Source: Blastococcus sp. KM273128
GTDB taxonomy: Bacteria; Actinomycetota; Actinomycetes; Mycobacteriales; Geodermatophilaceae
Direction of reading: 5' to 3'
Length of the DNA: 64,000 bases
Assembly: GCF_021698975.1 (NCBI RefSeq)
Contig: NZ_SSXA01000006.1
Span: 1 to 64,000, forward strand
This document shows, piece by piece, positions 28,207 to 38,372 of this stretch (within the stretch, counting starts at the first letter, position 1; every line of letters begins with the position of its first letter). The position numbers were made by a program, and so were the translations under genes. The notes beneath the pieces are model-generated. The model did not search any database, was not told the DNA's origin, and was given only the letters and a program-made list of their open reading frames with translations.

Positions 28207-29459
28207 CGGGCTCCCTGGCCGGCCCGGACCGCCGCCTGCGCGGCCGGCCCGGTGGTCTGGTCGGTGGATCGGTCGGCGCCGCGGGCGCCGCGGGCGGTGG
28301 GGTGGTCGGCGCGGCTGCGCTCGCGCTGTGCGGCCAGTTCTGCGGCGCGCGCCTCCCGGGCGGCCCGGCGGGCCCGCGGGCTGAGCACCACGACCACGCC
28401 CACGACGAGCAGGACGGCCACGGCGACGACCAGCTCGACCCGCCCGCCGGTGATCGACATCCCGACCGCGCCGAAGGAGAGCAGGGCGGCCCAGAAGTAC
28501 ATGACGAGCACGGCGCGCTTGTGCGAGTGCCCGATGGAGAGCAGCCGGTGGTGCAGGTGCATCTTGTCCGGCGCGAACGGCGACCGGCCCTGGCGGGTGC
28601 GCCGGACCACGGCCAGCACCAGGTCGGTGAAGGGGATGAAGAGGATCGCGATGGGCACGAGCAGCGGCAGGGTGAGCGGCAGCAGGCTGGCCGCCGAGTC
28701 GAACGTCTGCGCGTCCACCCCCCCGGTGGCCGTCACCGCGGCCGCCGACAGCATCAGCCCGACGAGCATCGAGCCCGAGTCGCCCATGAAGATCCGCGCC
28801 GGGCTGAAGTTGTGCGGCAGGAAGCCCAGGCACGCACCGGCGAGCACCGCGGTGATCAGCGCCGGGGCGCTCGCCGTCTCCACGTAGCCGGTCAGCCCGA
28901 GGTGGAAGCTGTAGGCGAAGAACGCCAGGGCGGCGATCGCCGAGACGCCCGCGGCCAGGCCGTCCAGCCCGTCGATGAAGTTGAGCGCGTTGACCGCGAA
29001 CACCGTCAGCAGGATGGTCAGCGGGACCCCGACGTCCGGGCCCAGCGACACCGTCCCGATGTCGGCAACCGGCAGGAACAGGAACGCCAGCTGGACGCCG
29101 AGCAGCACCATGACGCCGGCCGCGGCGATCTGCCCGGTGAGTTTCGTCAGCGCGTCCAGGCCCCACTTGTCGTCCAGCACCCCCAGCAGGCAGATGAGCC
29201 CGCCGGCGACGAGGACCGCGTAGACCTGGGTGTCGTCGAAGGTGCGCTGGAGGGCCGGCAGCCGCGAGGCCACCAGGACCGCGGCCACCACGCCCAGGTA
29301 CATGGCGACGCCGCCGCCCCGCGGGGTCGGGATGACGTGCACGTCGCGCTCGCGCGGGGCGGCCATCATCCGCAGCCGGATCGCCACCATGCGCACCACC
29401 GGCGTGGCCAGGAAGGTGACCAGCGCCGCGGTGAGCAGGACGACGACGTACTCGCGCAC
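28203..29459 (-). CDS. wecA: WecA-like UDP-GlcNAc:undecaprenyl-phosphate GlcNAc-1-P transferase
   Basis: 418-residue polytopic membrane enzyme of the MraY/WecA/TagO family that makes the lipid-linked GlcNAc starter of cell-wall polymers. Motifs include LGVLDDKWG, VNALNFIDGLDGLAAG, FMGDSGSM and the histidine-rich HLHHRLL that marks the GlcNAc-1-P branch. A basic, disordered tail follows the last helix. GTG 29459 starts four bases after the glyA stop. In mycobacteria the same gene between glyA and atp starts arabinogalactan synthesis; here the polymer is unknown. Confidence 0.92.
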   Translation of the reverse strand: MREYVVVLLTAALVTFLATPVVRMVAIRLRMMAAPRERDVHVIPTPRGGGVAMYLGVVAAVLVASRLPALQRTFDDTQVYAVLVAGGLICLLGVLDDKWGLDALTKLTGQIAAAGVMVLLGVQLAFLFLPVADIGTVSLGPDVGVPLTILLTVFAVNALNFIDGLDGLAAGVSAIAALAFFAYSFHLGLTGYVETASAPALITAVLAGACLGFLPHNFSPARIFMGDSGSMLVGLMLSAAAVTATGGVDAQTFDSAASLLPLTLPLLVPIAILFIPFTDLVLAVVRRTRQGRSPFAPDKMHLHHRLLSIGHSHKRAVLVMYFWAALLSFGAVGMSITGGRVELVVAVAVLLVVGVVVVLSPRARRAAREARAAELAAQRERSRADHPTARGARGADRSTDQTTGPAAQAAVRAGQGAR

Positions 29460-29463
29460 GGGC

Positions 29464-30741
29464 TCAGGCGGTCCGCGCCGGCTCGGGGTACGCGGGATGG
29501 GCGCCGACGAGCTCGCGCACGCCCGCGGCGACCTCGGCGGTCCGGCTGCCGTCGGCGTCGCGGATGGCGGCGCCGATCAGGGAGGCGATCGACTTCATGT
29601 CCGGCTCGGTCATGCCCTGGGTCGTGACGGCCGGGCTGCCGACGCGGATGCCGGAGGCCACGGAGGCCGGCTGGGGGTCGAACGGGATCGCGTTCTTGTT
29701 GAGCACGATGCCGGCGGCGTCGCACCGCTGCTCGGCCTCGGCGCCGGTCACGCCCGCCTCCCGCAGGTCCAGCAGGGCCAGGTGGGTGTCCGTGCCGCCG
29801 GCGACCGGCCGCAGCCCCTCGGCGGCCAGCCCCTCGGTCAGCGCCTGCGCGTTGGCGACCACCTGGCGCGCGTAGGCCTGGTAGGCGGGCTGCAGGCACT
29901 CCTTGAAGTTCACCGCCTTGGCGGCGACGGCGTGCATGAGCGGGCCGCCCTGCATCATCGGGAAGGCGGCCTTGTCTATCGCCTTGGCGTGCTCGGCGCG
30001 GCAGACGATGGCGCCGCCACGCGGACCGCGCAGCACCTTGTGCGTGGTGAAGGTGACCACGTCGGCGTACGGCACGGGGCTGGGGATGGCCTTGCCGGCG
30101 ACCAGCCCGATGAAGTGCGCGGCGTCGACCATGAAGACCGCGCCCACCTCGTCGGCGATCTGCCGGAAGGCGGCGAAGTCGATCAGCCGCGGGATCGCCG
30201 AGCCGCCGGCGACGATCAGCTTGGGGCGGTGCTCGCGAGCCAGGTCGCGCACCTGGTCGTAGTCGATGTGCTCGGTCGCCGGGTCGACGCCGTACTGGAC
30301 GGCGTGGAACCACTTGCCGCTGAAGCTGACCTTCGTGCCGTGCGTCAGGTGGCCGCCGTGCGGCAGCGCCATGCCCAGGAAGGTGTCCCCCGGCGAGAGG
30401 AAGGCGCCGTAGGCGGCGAGGTTGGCGTTGGCGCCGGAGTGCGGCTGCAGGTTGGCGTGCTCGGCGCCGAACAGCTCCTTGGCCCGCTCGATGCCGATCT
30501 CCTCGGCACGGTCGACGACCTCGCAGCCGCCGTAGTACCGGCGCCCGGGGTAGCCCTCGGCGTACTTGTTCGACAGCGTGCTCCCCAGCGCCGCGAGGAC
30601 GGCGGGGCTGGTGAAGTTCTCGCTGGCGATCAGCTGCAACCCACCGCGGAGCCGGTCCAGCTCACCGGTGACCACGCCGGCGATGTCGGGGTCGACGGCG
30701 GCCAGGGCCTCGAAGTCCGGTCCCCAGTAGGGCGTGCTCAT
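29464..30741 (-). CDS. glyA: Serine hydroxymethyltransferase
   Basis: 425-residue fold-type I PLP enzyme converting serine and tetrahydrofolate to glycine and 5,10-methylene-THF. The PLP lysine lies in [15 protein letters not shown], and [13 protein letters not shown] is the family N-terminal block. Glycine made here could also absorb glyoxylate-derived carbon from the ethylmalonyl-CoA pathway, which is inference. It heads a chain glyA-wecA-atpI with only 4-bp gaps or overlaps. Confidence 0.97.
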   Translation of the reverse strand: MSTPYWGPDFEALAAVDPDIAGVVTGELDRLRGGLQLIASENFTSPAVLAALGSTLSNKYAEGYPGRRYYGGCEVVDRAEEIGIERAKELFGAEHANLQPHSGANANLAAYGAFLSPGDTFLGMALPHGGHLTHGTKVSFSGKWFHAVQYGVDPATEHIDYDQVRDLAREHRPKLIVAGGSAIPRLIDFAAFRQIADEVGAVFMVDAAHFIGLVAGKAIPSPVPYADVVTFTTHKVLRGPRGGAIVCRAEHAKAIDKAAFPMMQGGPLMHAVAAKAVNFKECLQPAYQAYARQVVANAQALTEGLAAEGLRPVAGGTDTHLALLDLREAGVTGAEAEQRCDAAGIVLNKNAIPFDPQPASVASGIRVGSPAVTTQGMTEPDMKSIASLIGAAIRDADGSRTAEVAAGVRELVGAHPAYPEPARTA

Positions 30742-30880
30742 CTCGGTCGCGCTCCAGGGCGTGGGTGCGGGCGCCCGCGCTCCCCGGCTCGGGTCCCGCG
30801 GCGGTCAGTGCTCCACGGTATCGCTCCGGCGCGTGCGCGCAGGGGACCCGAGGAGCGGCCGGGGCCGGGAGGCGCCTCCG

Positions 30881-31522
30881 TCAGTCGCTGAGGTCGGGCA
30901 CGACCTCGCGCAGCCGCTCGACCGGCACGGCACCGACGCGCAGCACCCGCGGCGCCGGGCCCGTGCAGTCGACGATGGTGCTCGCCACCGAGCTGGTGCG
31001 CGGGCCCCCGTCCAGCACGACCGCGGCGTGCAGGCCGAGCTGCTGCACCGCCTGCTGCGCGTCGGTCGCCGCCGGCCGGCCCGAGCGGTTGGCGCTGGAG
31101 ACCGCCAGCGGCCCGGTGCGGCGCAGCAGGTCGCGGGCGAGCTCGTCGTCGGGGAGCCGCACGGCCACCGTCCCCTCGGCGTCGCCCAGGTCCCAGGCCA
31201 GCGACGGGGCGTGCTCGACCACCAGGGTGAGCCCCCCGGGCCAGAACTCCTGGGCGAGCCGGGTGGCCACCTCCGGCGTCCGGAGCACCAGCCCGGCGAG
31301 GGTGGACGCCTCCCCGACGAGCACCGGGACGGGCATCGCCCGGCCCCGGTTCTTCGCCTCCAGCAGCCCGCGCACCGCCGCCGGGGAGAAGGCGTCGGCG
31401 GCCACGCCGTAGACGGTGTCGGTCGGGAGCAGCACCAGGTCGCCCCGGCCGATCGCCGTCGCCGCGGCGTCCAGGCCGGCGGCGCGCGCCTCCGGGTCGG
31501 AGCAGTCGTAGAAGTCGGCCAC
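30881..31522 (-). CDS. L-threonylcarbamoyladenylate synthase (Sua5/YrdC/YwlC family)
   Basis: 213-residue enzyme making threonylcarbamoyl-AMP for the t6A37 modification of ANN-decoding tRNAs. The family blocks LLPTDTVYGVAADAF, KNRGRAMPVPVLV, FWPGGLTLVV, VAVRLPDDELAR and AVSSANRSGRPA are intact. It lacks the C-terminal Sua5 domain, so it is the short YrdC form. The GTG lies 23 bp after the prmC stop. The order prfA-prmC-sua5-glyA is conserved in actinobacteria. Confidence 0.95.
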   Translation of the reverse strand: MADFYDCSDPEARAAGLDAAATAIGRGDLVLLPTDTVYGVAADAFSPAAVRGLLEAKNRGRAMPVPVLVGEASTLAGLVLRTPEVATRLAQEFWPGGLTLVVEHAPSLAWDLGDAEGTVAVRLPDDELARDLLRRTGPLAVSSANRSGRPAATDAQQAVQQLGLHAAVVLDGGPRTSSVASTIVDCTGPAPRVLRVGAVPVERLREVVPDLSD

Positions 31523-31545
31523 GGTCGAGCAGTCTTCCGCAGACC

Positions 31546-32403
31546 TCAGCCGGAGCGGCGGGCGGTGGTGTAGCGGGGCCGGCCGGCCAGGTCGGGGTGG
31601 TCGTCGACGTCGGTGAACCCACCGTGCGAGCGGACGACGGCGGGCAGGGACTCCCCCTGCTGGTCGGCGTGCTCGATGCCCAGCCAGCCACCGGGGCGCA
31701 GCAGCCGCGCCGCGGTGACCAGCAGCCCGCGCACGACGTCCAGGCCGTCGGGACCGCCCCACAGCGCCAGCGGCGGGTCGTGGTCGGCGACCTCGCGGGG
31801 CACCCGCGCGCCGTCCGGCACGTAGGGCGGGTTGCTGACCACCAGGTCGGCGCGCCCGTCGAGCTCCCGCAGCAGCCCCGGGTCCGTCATGTCGCCGGCC
31901 AGGACGTCGACCGGGGTGTCCCCCGCCGCCGCCCGCGCGCCCGCGTTGTGCCGCGTCCAGGCGATCGCGCCGGGATCGCGCTCCACCGCCGTCACCCGCG
32001 CGCCGGGGTGCTCGTGCGCCAGCGCCAGGGCGATCGCGCCGGACCCCGACCCGAGGTCGACGACGACGGGGTCCGCGACGCCGGCGAGCCGCTCCAGCGC
32101 CCAGCCGACCAGCTGCTCGGTCTCCGGCCGCGGCACGAACACCCCGGGGCCGACCGCGAGCTCCAGGTACCGGAACGGCGCCCGGCCGGTGAGGTGCTGC
32201 AGCGGCACCCGGTCGGCGCGCTGGGCCACCAGCGCCTCGAACCGGGCGGCCGCCGCGTCCGCGACGTCGTCGAGCGTGAGCAGCCGGGCGCGCGGGACGC
32301 CCAGGGTGTGCGCCAGCAGCAGCTCGGCGTCCACCCGGGGGCTCTCCACGCCGGCCTCGGCCAGACGCGCGGCCGCCCCGGCCAGCAGCGACCGCGCGGT
32401 CAG
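31546..32403 (-). CDS. prmC: Peptide chain release factor N5-glutamine methyltransferase
   Basis: 285-residue SAM-dependent methylase that methylates the GGQ glutamine of release factors. The SAM motif is [16 protein letters not shown] and the catalytic motif is NPPY (VVSNPPYVP). GTG 32349 would cut off the conserved N-terminal helix. Reading upstream in frame gives [26 protein letters not shown], which fits the family and reaches a CTG at 32403 that overlaps the prfA TGA as CTGA. No ATG, GTG or TTG is available in frame nearby, so the CTG start is favoured. Confidence 0.9.
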   Translation of the reverse strand: MTARSLLAGAAARLAEAGVESPRVDAELLLAHTLGVPRARLLTLDDVADAAAARFEALVAQRADRVPLQHLTGRAPFRYLELAVGPGVFVPRPETEQLVGWALERLAGVADPVVVDLGSGSGAIALALAHEHPGARVTAVERDPGAIAWTRHNAGARAAAGDTPVDVLAGDMTDPGLLRELDGRADLVVSNPPYVPDGARVPREVADHDPPLALWGGPDGLDVVRGLLVTAARLLRPGGWLGIEHADQQGESLPAVVRSHGGFTDVDDHPDLAGRPRYTTARRSG

Positions 32404-33476
32404 GAGCCGGCCGCCAGCAGCTCGGCGGTGTGCGCGGCGACCAGCGCGTCGATCACGCCGTCGAGGTCGCCGTCGAGCACCTGGTCCAGGTTGTGCGACT
32501 TGTAGCCGACGCGGTGGTCGGAGATCCGGTTCTCCGGGAAGTTGTAGGTGCGCACCCGCTCGCTGCGGTCGACGGTGCGCACCTGGCTGCGCCGCTGGTC
32601 GCTGGCCGCGGCGGCGGCCTCCTCGCGGGCGGCGGCCAGCAGGCGGGAGCGGAGCACCCGCAGCGCGGACTCCCGGTTCTGCAGCTGGCTCTTCTCGTTC
32701 TGCGAGCTGACCACGATGCCCGTCGGCAGGTGCGTGATGCGCACGGCCGAGTCGGTGGTGTTCACGCTCTGCCCACCGGGGCCCGACGAGCGGAAGACGT
32801 CGATGCGCAGGTCGTTCGGGTCAACGCTGACGTCGACCTCCTCGGCCTCGGGCAGCACCAGGACGCCGGCCGCCGACGTGTGGATGCGGCCCTGGCTCTC
32901 CGTGGCGGGCACCCGCTGCACGCGGTGCACGCCGCCCTCGAACTTCAGCCGCGACCAGATGCCCTCGTCGGTGCGGGACTTCACCGCGATCGCGACGTCC
33001 TTGTAGCCGCCGAGCTCGGCGTCGACGGCGTCCAGCACCTCGGTGGCCCAGCCGCGGCGCTCCGCGTAGCGCAGGTACATGCGCACCAGGTCGCCGGCGA
33101 ACAGGGCCGACTCCGCACCACCCTCGCCCGCCTTGATCTCGAGGATGACGTCCTTGTCGTCGTCGGGGTCCTTGGGCAGCAGCTGCTCGCGCAACCGGTC
33201 GGTGAGCTCGGCGATCCGCTGCTCCAGCGCCGTCGCCTCGGCCGCGAACGACGGGTCCTCGGCGGCCAACTCGCGGGCGGCGCTCAGGTCGTCCCGGGCC
33301 TGCTCCAGCCCGCGCGCGGTCTCCACCAGCGGCGCCAGCTGGGCGTACCGGCGGCCCATCCGCCGGGCGCGGGACTGGTCGGCGTGCACGGCCGGGTCGG
33401 CGAGCTCCTGCTCCAGGCGGGCGTGCTCGGCGAGCAACCCGGCCAGCCGGTCGGGTGCGGCGGTCTCGCTGCTCAT
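32400..33476 (-). CDS. prfA: Peptide chain release factor 1
   Basis: 358 residues. RF1 terminates at UAA and UAG. The stop-recognition motif PAT lies in [14 protein letters not shown] and the catalytic GGQ in [16 protein letters not shown]. The ATG has a strong AGGAGGG ribosome site. It forms an operon with prmC, which modifies its GGQ. A pair of palindromes lies 17-58 bp upstream. Confidence 0.98.
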   Translation of the reverse strand: MSSETAAPDRLAGLLAEHARLEQELADPAVHADQSRARRMGRRYAQLAPLVETARGLEQARDDLSAARELAAEDPSFAAEATALEQRIAELTDRLREQLLPKDPDDDKDVILEIKAGEGGAESALFAGDLVRMYLRYAERRGWATEVLDAVDAELGGYKDVAIAVKSRTDEGIWSRLKFEGGVHRVQRVPATESQGRIHTSAAGVLVLPEAEEVDVSVDPNDLRIDVFRSSGPGGQSVNTTDSAVRITHLPTGIVVSSQNEKSQLQNRESALRVLRSRLLAAAREEAAAAASDQRRSQVRTVDRSERVRTYNFPENRISDHRVGYKSHNLDQVLDGDLDGVIDALVAAHTAELLAAGS

Positions 33477-33492
33477 CGGTCCCTCCTGAGGG

Positions 33493-33534
33493 CGTTGTGT
33501 GCACGAACCGCCCCGGCGCTATGTGCACATAACG
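33493..33534. promoter_or_regulatory. Two similar palindromes upstream of prfA
   Basis: CGTTGTGTGCACGAACCG (33493-33510) and CGCTATGTGCACATAACG (33517-33534) share a TGTGCAC core; the second read in reverse complement matches the first at most positions. The centres are 24 bp apart. They lie between the rpmE terminator and prfA, in the expected promoter region. The cognate regulator is not evident. Confidence 0.55.
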
Positions 33535-33564
33535 CCACGGAGGGGCGGTCGCTCCGGACATGAC

Positions 33565-33606
33565 GACGGCGCCCGCCCCACCGCGGAGGGTGGGACGGGC
33601 GCCGTC
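33565..33606 (-). terminator. rpmE terminator hairpin
   Basis: Arms GACGGCGCCCG and CGGGCGCCGTC are perfectly complementary over 11 bp and continue as CCCACC/GGTGGG past one mismatch, eight bases after the rpmE stop. Confidence 0.75.
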
Positions 33607-33613
33607 GGGGGTG

Positions 33614-33841
33614 CTACTTGGCGTCGGCCGAGGCGCCGCGCTTGCCGAAGCGCTTCTCGAAGCGGGCCACGCGGCCGCCGGTGTCGAGGATGCGCTGCTT
33701 GCCGGTGTAGAACGGGTGGCAGGCGGAGCAGGTCTCGACGGTCAGCTGACCGGTCGGGGACGTGCTGCGGGTCGTGAAGGTGTTGCCGCAGCCGCAGGTC
33801 ACGGTGGTGACGTTGTAGGCCGGGTGGATGTCGGGCTTCAT
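33614..33841 (-). CDS. rpmE: 50S ribosomal protein L31, zinc-binding form
   Basis: 75 residues. It is the C+ (zinc) type with Cys16, Cys18, Cys38 and Cys41 (TCGCGN and [11 protein letters not shown]). The C-minus paralog expressed under zinc starvation is not in this window. The ATG follows a GAGGCAG ribosome site. It is downstream of rho and separated from it by a hairpin and repeat copy D. Confidence 0.97.
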   Translation of the reverse strand: MKPDIHPAYNVTTVTCGCGNTFTTRSTSPTGQLTVETCSACHPFYTGKQRILDTGGRVARFEKRFGKRGASADAK

Positions 33842-33930
33842 GGCTGCTGCCTCTTCTACGAAGTCTGGGTCGTTCGGTCGGTCAGAACGCCGGGGGCCGG
33901 ACGGGTATTTCCGGCCGCGCCGACGGGGCT

Positions 33931-33965
33931 CGGCCGACCAGTCTCCCAGATCGGGAGACCGGCCG
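33931..33965 (-). terminator. Hairpin downstream of rho
   Basis: GTCTCCC (33941-33947) and GGGAGAC (33953-33959) form a perfect 7-bp stem with loop AGATC, with outer CGGCC/GGCCG pairing. It follows repeat copy D in the direction of rho transcription. Confidence 0.6.
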
Positions 33966-33970
33966 GCCGT

Positions 33971-34025
33971 GGCCCCCTTGCAGGGCCCCGACGCGAGCTC
34001 GCGAGTGGCGGGGCGAGGGGGTCCC
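33971..34025 (+). repeat. Structured intergenic repeat, copy D
   Basis: Directly abuts the rho stop codon. Arms CCCCCTTGC (33973-33981) and GCGAGGGGG (34013-34021) pair over 9 bp with one G-T wobble, then a G-T and a G-C outside. The core has AGGGCCCCGACGCGAGC then TCGCGAGTGGCGGGGC. Confidence 0.75.
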
Positions 34026-36101
34026 TTACTCGTGCGGACCCAGCGTCGTCTTCTGGATCTGCATGAGGAACTCGACGTTGTTGCGCGTCTTCTTCAGCTT
34101 GTCGATCAGCAGTTCCAGGGCCTGCTGCGGCTCGAGCGCGGCGAGCACCCGGCGCAGCTTGATGACGATGGCCAGCTCGTCGGGCGACATGAGGATCTCC
34201 TCCTTGCGCGTGCCCGACGCGTTGACGTCGACGGCCGGGAAGACCCGCTTGTCCGCCAGCCGGCGGTCCAGCTTGATCTCGGCGTTCCCGGTGCCCTTGA
34301 ACTCCTCGAAGATGACCGTGTCCATCGTCGAGCCGGTCTCGACCAGCGCCGAGGCGATGATCGTCAGCGAGCCGCCGTTCTCGATGTTGCGGGCCGCGCC
34401 GAGGAAGCGCTTGGGCGGGTAGAGCGCCGTGGAGTCGACACCACCGGAGAGGATGCGCCCGCTGGCGGGGGCCGCCAGGTTGTACGCGCGGCCCAGGCGG
34501 GTGATCGAGTCCAGCAGGACGACGACGTCGTGGCCCATCTCGACCAGGCGCTTGGCCCGCTCGATGGAGAGCTCCGCGACCGTGGTGTGGTCCGCCGGCG
34601 GCCGGTCGAAGGTCGAGGCGATGACCTCGCCCTTCACCGAGCGCTGCATGTCGGTGACCTCTTCGGGACGCTCGTCGACGAGGACGACCATCAGGTGGCA
34701 CTCGGGGTTGTTCGTGGTGATCGCGTTGGCGATCGACTGCAGCACCATCGTCTTGCCGGCCTTGGGCGGGCTGACGATGAGGGCGCGCTGCCCCTTGCCG
34801 ATCGGCATGACCAGGTCGATGACCCGGGTGGTCAGCAGGTGCGGCTCGGTCTCCAGCCGCAGGCGGTCCTGCGGGTAGAGCGGGGTCAGCTTGGTGAACT
34901 CCGGGCGGTTGCGCGCCTGCTCGGGGTCCAGTCCGTTCACCGTGTCGAGGCGGACGAGAGCGTTGTACTTGTCCTTGCGCTCACCCTCGCGCGGCTGGCG
35001 GACGGCGCCGGTGATGGCGTCGCCGCGGCGCAGTCCGTAGCGGCGCACCTGCGACAGCGAGACGTAGACGTCGTTCGGCCCGGTCAGGTAGCCCGAGGTC
35101 CGGACGAAGGCGTAGTTGTCCAGGACGTCGAGGATGCCGGCGACCGGCAGGAGGACGTCGTCCTCGCTGACCGTCGGCTCACCCTGCTCGAAGCGGTCGC
35201 GGCCGCCGCGCTTGTTGCGGTCGCGGTAGCGACGGCCCCGGCGGCCGCGGCCACCCTCGAAGTCGTCGTCCTCGTCGTCGGCGGGGCGGTCGTTGCGACC
35301 GCCGTCGGTGCGGCCGCCGTCGGTGCGGTTGTCGCTCCGGTTGTCCGGCCGGCCGCCCCGGTCGTTGCGCCCGTCGGGGCCGCGGTTGCCGTCGCGGCTG
35401 CCGCCGTCCCGGTTGCCGCCGTCCCGGCTGCCGTCGCGGTTGCCCCGCTCGGTGCGGTCACCGCCGTCGCGGCTGCCGGTGCGGTCACCGCCGTCGCGGT
35501 TGCCGGTGCGGTCACCGCCGTCGCGGTTGCCGTCCCGCTCGGCGCGGTTGCGTCCGCGGTTGCGCTGCGGCCGCTCACCCTCGCGCTGCTCGTCCTCGCG
35601 CGGCTCGGCGGGAGCCGTGTCCTGCGCGGGGGTCTCGGCCTGGGTGGCGTCCGCCGCGGGGGTCTCGGCCGACACGGCGGGCGAGCCGGCCGGGCGGCTG
35701 GCGGAGCGGCGGGTGCGCGCAGGCGCCTCGCCGGTCACCGGGCCGCCGTTGGCGCCGCCGCTGACGGGGGCCTCGAGGGGCGCGGCCGACGCGGCGGCAC
35801 CGCGCGCGGCCTCGGCGCCACCGGTGGTACCGCTCTCCGTGCGCGGCGCGGGCGCGCCGCCCTCGGAGCCGGCACCCACCTGGCGGGCGGAGATGGCGGC
35901 GACCAGGTCGCTCTTGCGCATCCGGCCGGTGCCGGGGATGCCCAGCTCGCCGGCGAGGCGCTGGAGTTCGGGCAGGAGCATGCCCGACAAGCCGTTGCCG
36001 CGGCGGCGGGGACGCCCGGCCGACCCAGAAGCGGCAGTGCCCTCGGCAGAGGCGGCGGCGTCGGGCGCGCCGGTCGTGCCGAGGTCGGTGGTTTCGCTCA
36101 C
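34026..36101 (-). CDS. rho: Transcription termination factor Rho with long disordered insertion
   Basis: 691-residue hexameric RNA helicase that ends transcription. Residues about 35-75 are the Rho_N helical domain ([23 protein letters not shown]). Residues about 80-280 are a low-complexity Arg/Asn/Gly/Asp insertion with repeats of the type NRDGGDRT. The RNA-binding cold-shock-like domain ([18 protein letters not shown]) and the ATPase follow, with Walker A SPPKAGKT and Walker [12 protein letters not shown]. Such insertions are common in high-GC actinobacterial Rho and extend RNA binding. The GTG has a GGAAGG ribosome site, and a clear promoter lies about 190 bp upstream. Confidence 0.97.
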   Translation of the reverse strand: MSETTDLGTTGAPDAAASAEGTAASGSAGRPRRRGNGLSGMLLPELQRLAGELGIPGTGRMRKSDLVAAISARQVGAGSEGGAPAPRTESGTTGGAEAARGAAASAAPLEAPVSGGANGGPVTGEAPARTRRSASRPAGSPAVSAETPAADATQAETPAQDTAPAEPREDEQREGERPQRNRGRNRAERDGNRDGGDRTGNRDGGDRTGSRDGGDRTERGNRDGSRDGGNRDGGSRDGNRGPDGRNDRGGRPDNRSDNRTDGGRTDGGRNDRPADDEDDDFEGGRGRRGRRYRDRNKRGGRDRFEQGEPTVSEDDVLLPVAGILDVLDNYAFVRTSGYLTGPNDVYVSLSQVRRYGLRRGDAITGAVRQPREGERKDKYNALVRLDTVNGLDPEQARNRPEFTKLTPLYPQDRLRLETEPHLLTTRVIDLVMPIGKGQRALIVSPPKAGKTMVLQSIANAITTNNPECHLMVVLVDERPEEVTDMQRSVKGEVIASTFDRPPADHTTVAELSIERAKRLVEMGHDVVVLLDSITRLGRAYNLAAPASGRILSGGVDSTALYPPKRFLGAARNIENGGSLTIIASALVETGSTMDTVIFEEFKGTGNAEIKLDRRLADKRVFPAVDVNASGTRKEEILMSPDELAIVIKLRRVLAALEPQQALELLIDKLKKTRNNVEFLMQIQKTTLGPHE

Positions 36102-36292
36102 GTACAGGTCCTTCCCTGCGGTGACCTGCGCGTCTCAGCGCAGGGGGTGCCCGGTCCCCGGCGGACCGGCCCGGTGGGCGGGTGCGCGTCAGGAGACAGG
36201 TCGAAAAGGTGCGGGGCGGATCAGCGGCGAAGAGGATCGGACAGCTGCTTCGGCCCCGCGCGAGGCTCACCCACGTGGGCGGCTACGCCGTG

Positions 36293-36321
36293 AGCCTAGT
36301 CGCGGCCCACGGGCAGGACAA
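36293..36321 (-). promoter_or_regulatory. rho promoter with dyad at the start site
   Basis: Minus strand: TTGTCC (-35, 36321-36316), 17-bp spacer, TAGGCT (-10, 36298-36293). This predicts a leader of about 185 nt. AGGCTCAC and GTGAGCCT form an 8-bp inverted repeat spanning the -10 and early leader (36263-36297), a possible operator or 5' hairpin. The rest of the 247-bp gap contains no gene. Confidence 0.6.
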
Positions 36322-36348
36322 CACCCGGTGATCGCGGCGTGTTCCCCG

Positions 36349-37302
36349 TTACCGAGAAGAGACCTGCCGCACGGGGCGGTCGAGCCGCGCGCCGGTCGGG
36401 TCGACGGCCAGCGGCAGCACCGACCAGCCCCCGCCGGCGAGGGCGGTGATCTCCTCGACCTCCTCCGCGCCGGGCTCGCCGTCGGCGCTGCGCACGGTGC
36501 GCCGGGCGAGCACCAGGACCGACGGCCCCGCGCCCGAGACGACGGCCGCGTGCCCGGCGGCGCGCAGGCGCCCGACCAGGTCGATCGACGCCGGCATGGC
36601 CGCGCGGCGCTGCTGCTGGTGCAGCCGGTCCTCGGTGGCCTCCAGCAGCAGCCCGCCGGAGGTCAGGGCGTGCACCAGCAGCGCCGATCGCCCCGCGTTG
36701 AACGCCGCATCGGCGTGCGGGACCACCTCGGGCAGCAGCCCGCGGGCCACCTCCGTCGACAGGGTGGCGTCGGGCACGAGCACCACCGGCAGCACGTCCT
36801 CGTGCACCGGCAGGCTGTCGGCGCCCACGCCCCCCTCCCCCGTCCAGGACAGGGTCAGCCCGCCGAGCAGGCACGCCGCGACGTTGTCGGGGTGCCCCTC
36901 CAGCTCCGTCGTGAGCCGGAGGACGGCGTTCCCGTCGACGCCCTCGACCTCGGGGCACAGCGCCCACGCAGCCAGGGCACCGGCGACGACGGCGGCGGCC
37001 GAGGAACCCATCCCCCGCCCCTGCGGGATGGCGTTCTCCGCGACCACCCGCAGCCCGGGCGGCGTCCAGCCGAGCTCGGCGCAGGCGGCCCGGAAGGCGC
37101 GCACCACCAGGTGGGACCCGTCGGTGGGCAGCTCGCCGGCGCCCACGCCCCGCACCTCGACGGCGAGGCCGGCCGGCTCCACCGAGAAGTCGAGGACGTC
37201 GTGCCGGGCGAGCGCCAGGCCGGCGCAGTCGAACGCGGGCCCGAGGTTGGCGCTGGTGGCGGGCACGCGCACCCGCACCCGGTCCGGATCGAGCACGCTC
37301 AC
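36349..37302 (-). CDS. thrB: Homoserine kinase
   Basis: 317-residue GHMP kinase that phosphorylates homoserine for threonine synthesis. The N-terminal [19 protein letters not shown] and the ATP-binding [16 protein letters not shown] motifs are diagnostic, and [12 protein letters not shown] is the C-terminal GHMP motif. Its GTG overlaps the thrC stop (GTGA), the end of a tightly coupled hom-thrC-thrB operon. Confidence 0.97.
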   Translation of the reverse strand: MSVLDPDRVRVRVPATSANLGPAFDCAGLALARHDVLDFSVEPAGLAVEVRGVGAGELPTDGSHLVVRAFRAACAELGWTPPGLRVVAENAIPQGRGMGSSAAAVVAGALAAWALCPEVEGVDGNAVLRLTTELEGHPDNVAACLLGGLTLSWTGEGGVGADSLPVHEDVLPVVLVPDATLSTEVARGLLPEVVPHADAAFNAGRSALLVHALTSGGLLLEATEDRLHQQQRRAAMPASIDLVGRLRAAGHAAVVSGAGPSVLVLARRTVRSADGEPGAEEVEEITALAGGGWSVLPLAVDPTGARLDRPVRQVSSR

Positions 37303-38372
37303 AGACCCAGCTGGGCGGCGGCGACCGCGGCGTCGACCGGGACCGTCACGGGCGCCGGCGCCCCCGAGATCGCCCACTCCGGGTCCTTGAGGCCGTTGCC
37401 GGTGACGGTGCAGACCACGCGCTGGCCGGGCTCGAGCTCGCCGGCCTCGGCGACCTGCAGCAGCCCGGCGACCGAGGCGGCCGAGGCCGGCTCGACGAAG
37501 ACGGCCTCGCTGCGGGCCAGCAGCCGGTAGGCGGCGAGGATCGCCCGGTCGGTGACGGCGTCGATGCGCCCACCGGACTCGTCGCGGGCGGCCAGCGCCT
37601 TGGTCCAGGAGGCAGGGTTGCCGATGCGGATGGCGGTGGCGATCGTGCTCGGGTTCTCCACCACCTGCCCGTTCACGATCGGGGCGGCGCCGGCGGCCTG
37701 GAAGCCGAACATGCGCGGGGTCCGCGAGGCGGTGCCGTCCGCGGCGTACTCCCGGTAGCCCTGCCAGTAGGCGGTGATGTTGCCCGCGTTGCCCACCGGC
37801 AGGCAGTGGACGTCGGGTGCGTCGCCGAGCACGTCGACGATCTCGAAGGAGGCGGTCTTCTGCCCCTCGATGCGGAACTGGTTGACGCTGTTCACCAGGC
37901 TGACCGGGTAGTCGATCGCCAGCTTGCTGGCCAGGGCGAGGCAGTCGTCGAAGTTGCCGTCGACCTGCAGCAGCTTGGCGCCGTGCACCAGCGCCTGGGC
38001 CAGCTTGCCCATCGCGATCTTGCCCTGCGGCACGAGGACGGCGCAGGTCATGCCGGCGCGGGCGGCGTACGCGGCGGCGCTGGCGCTGGTGTTGCCGGTG
38101 GAGGCGCAGATGACCGCCTGCGCCCCCTCCTCGAGCGCCTTGGTGATCGCCATCGTCATGCCCCGGTCCTTGAAGGAGCCGGTCGGGTTGGCGCCCTCGA
38201 CCTTGAGGTAGACGTCGCAGCCGGTGCGCCGGGAGAGCTCGCGGGCGGGCACCAGCGGGGTGGCGCCCTCCTGCAGGGTGACCACCGGGGTGGTGTCCGA
38301 GACCGGCAGGCGCGACCGGTAGGCCTCGATGAGGCCCGGCCAGCCCGGGGACACGACCGACGAGACCGTCAT
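37299..38372 (-). CDS. thrC: Threonine synthase
   Basis: 357-residue PLP enzyme that converts O-phosphohomoserine to threonine. The PLP lysine is in [11 protein letters not shown] and the phosphate-binding loop in [14 protein letters not shown]. It is the short, actinobacterial/plant-like type. Four-base overlaps with hom upstream and thrB downstream indicate translational coupling. Confidence 0.97.
   Translation of the reverse strand: MTVSSVVSPGWPGLIEAYRSRLPVSDTTPVVTLQEGATPLVPARELSRRTGCDVYLKVEGANPTGSFKDRGMTMAITKALEEGAQAVICASTGNTSASAAAYAARAGMTCAVLVPQGKIAMGKLAQALVHGAKLLQVDGNFDDCLALASKLAIDYPVSLVNSVNQFRIEGQKTASFEIVDVLGDAPDVHCLPVGNAGNITAYWQGYREYAADGTASRTPRMFGFQAAGAAPIVNGQVVENPSTIATAIRIGNPASWTKALAARDESGGRIDAVTDRAILAAYRLLARSEAVFVEPASAASVAGLLQVAEAGELEPGQRVVCTVTGNGLKDPEWAISGAPAPVTVPVDAAVAAAQLGL

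Noticed and set aside
33481-33492. CCCTCCTGAGGG palindrome before prfA
   Set aside because: It is formed by the ribosome-binding site and chance bases; the stem has only five pairs.
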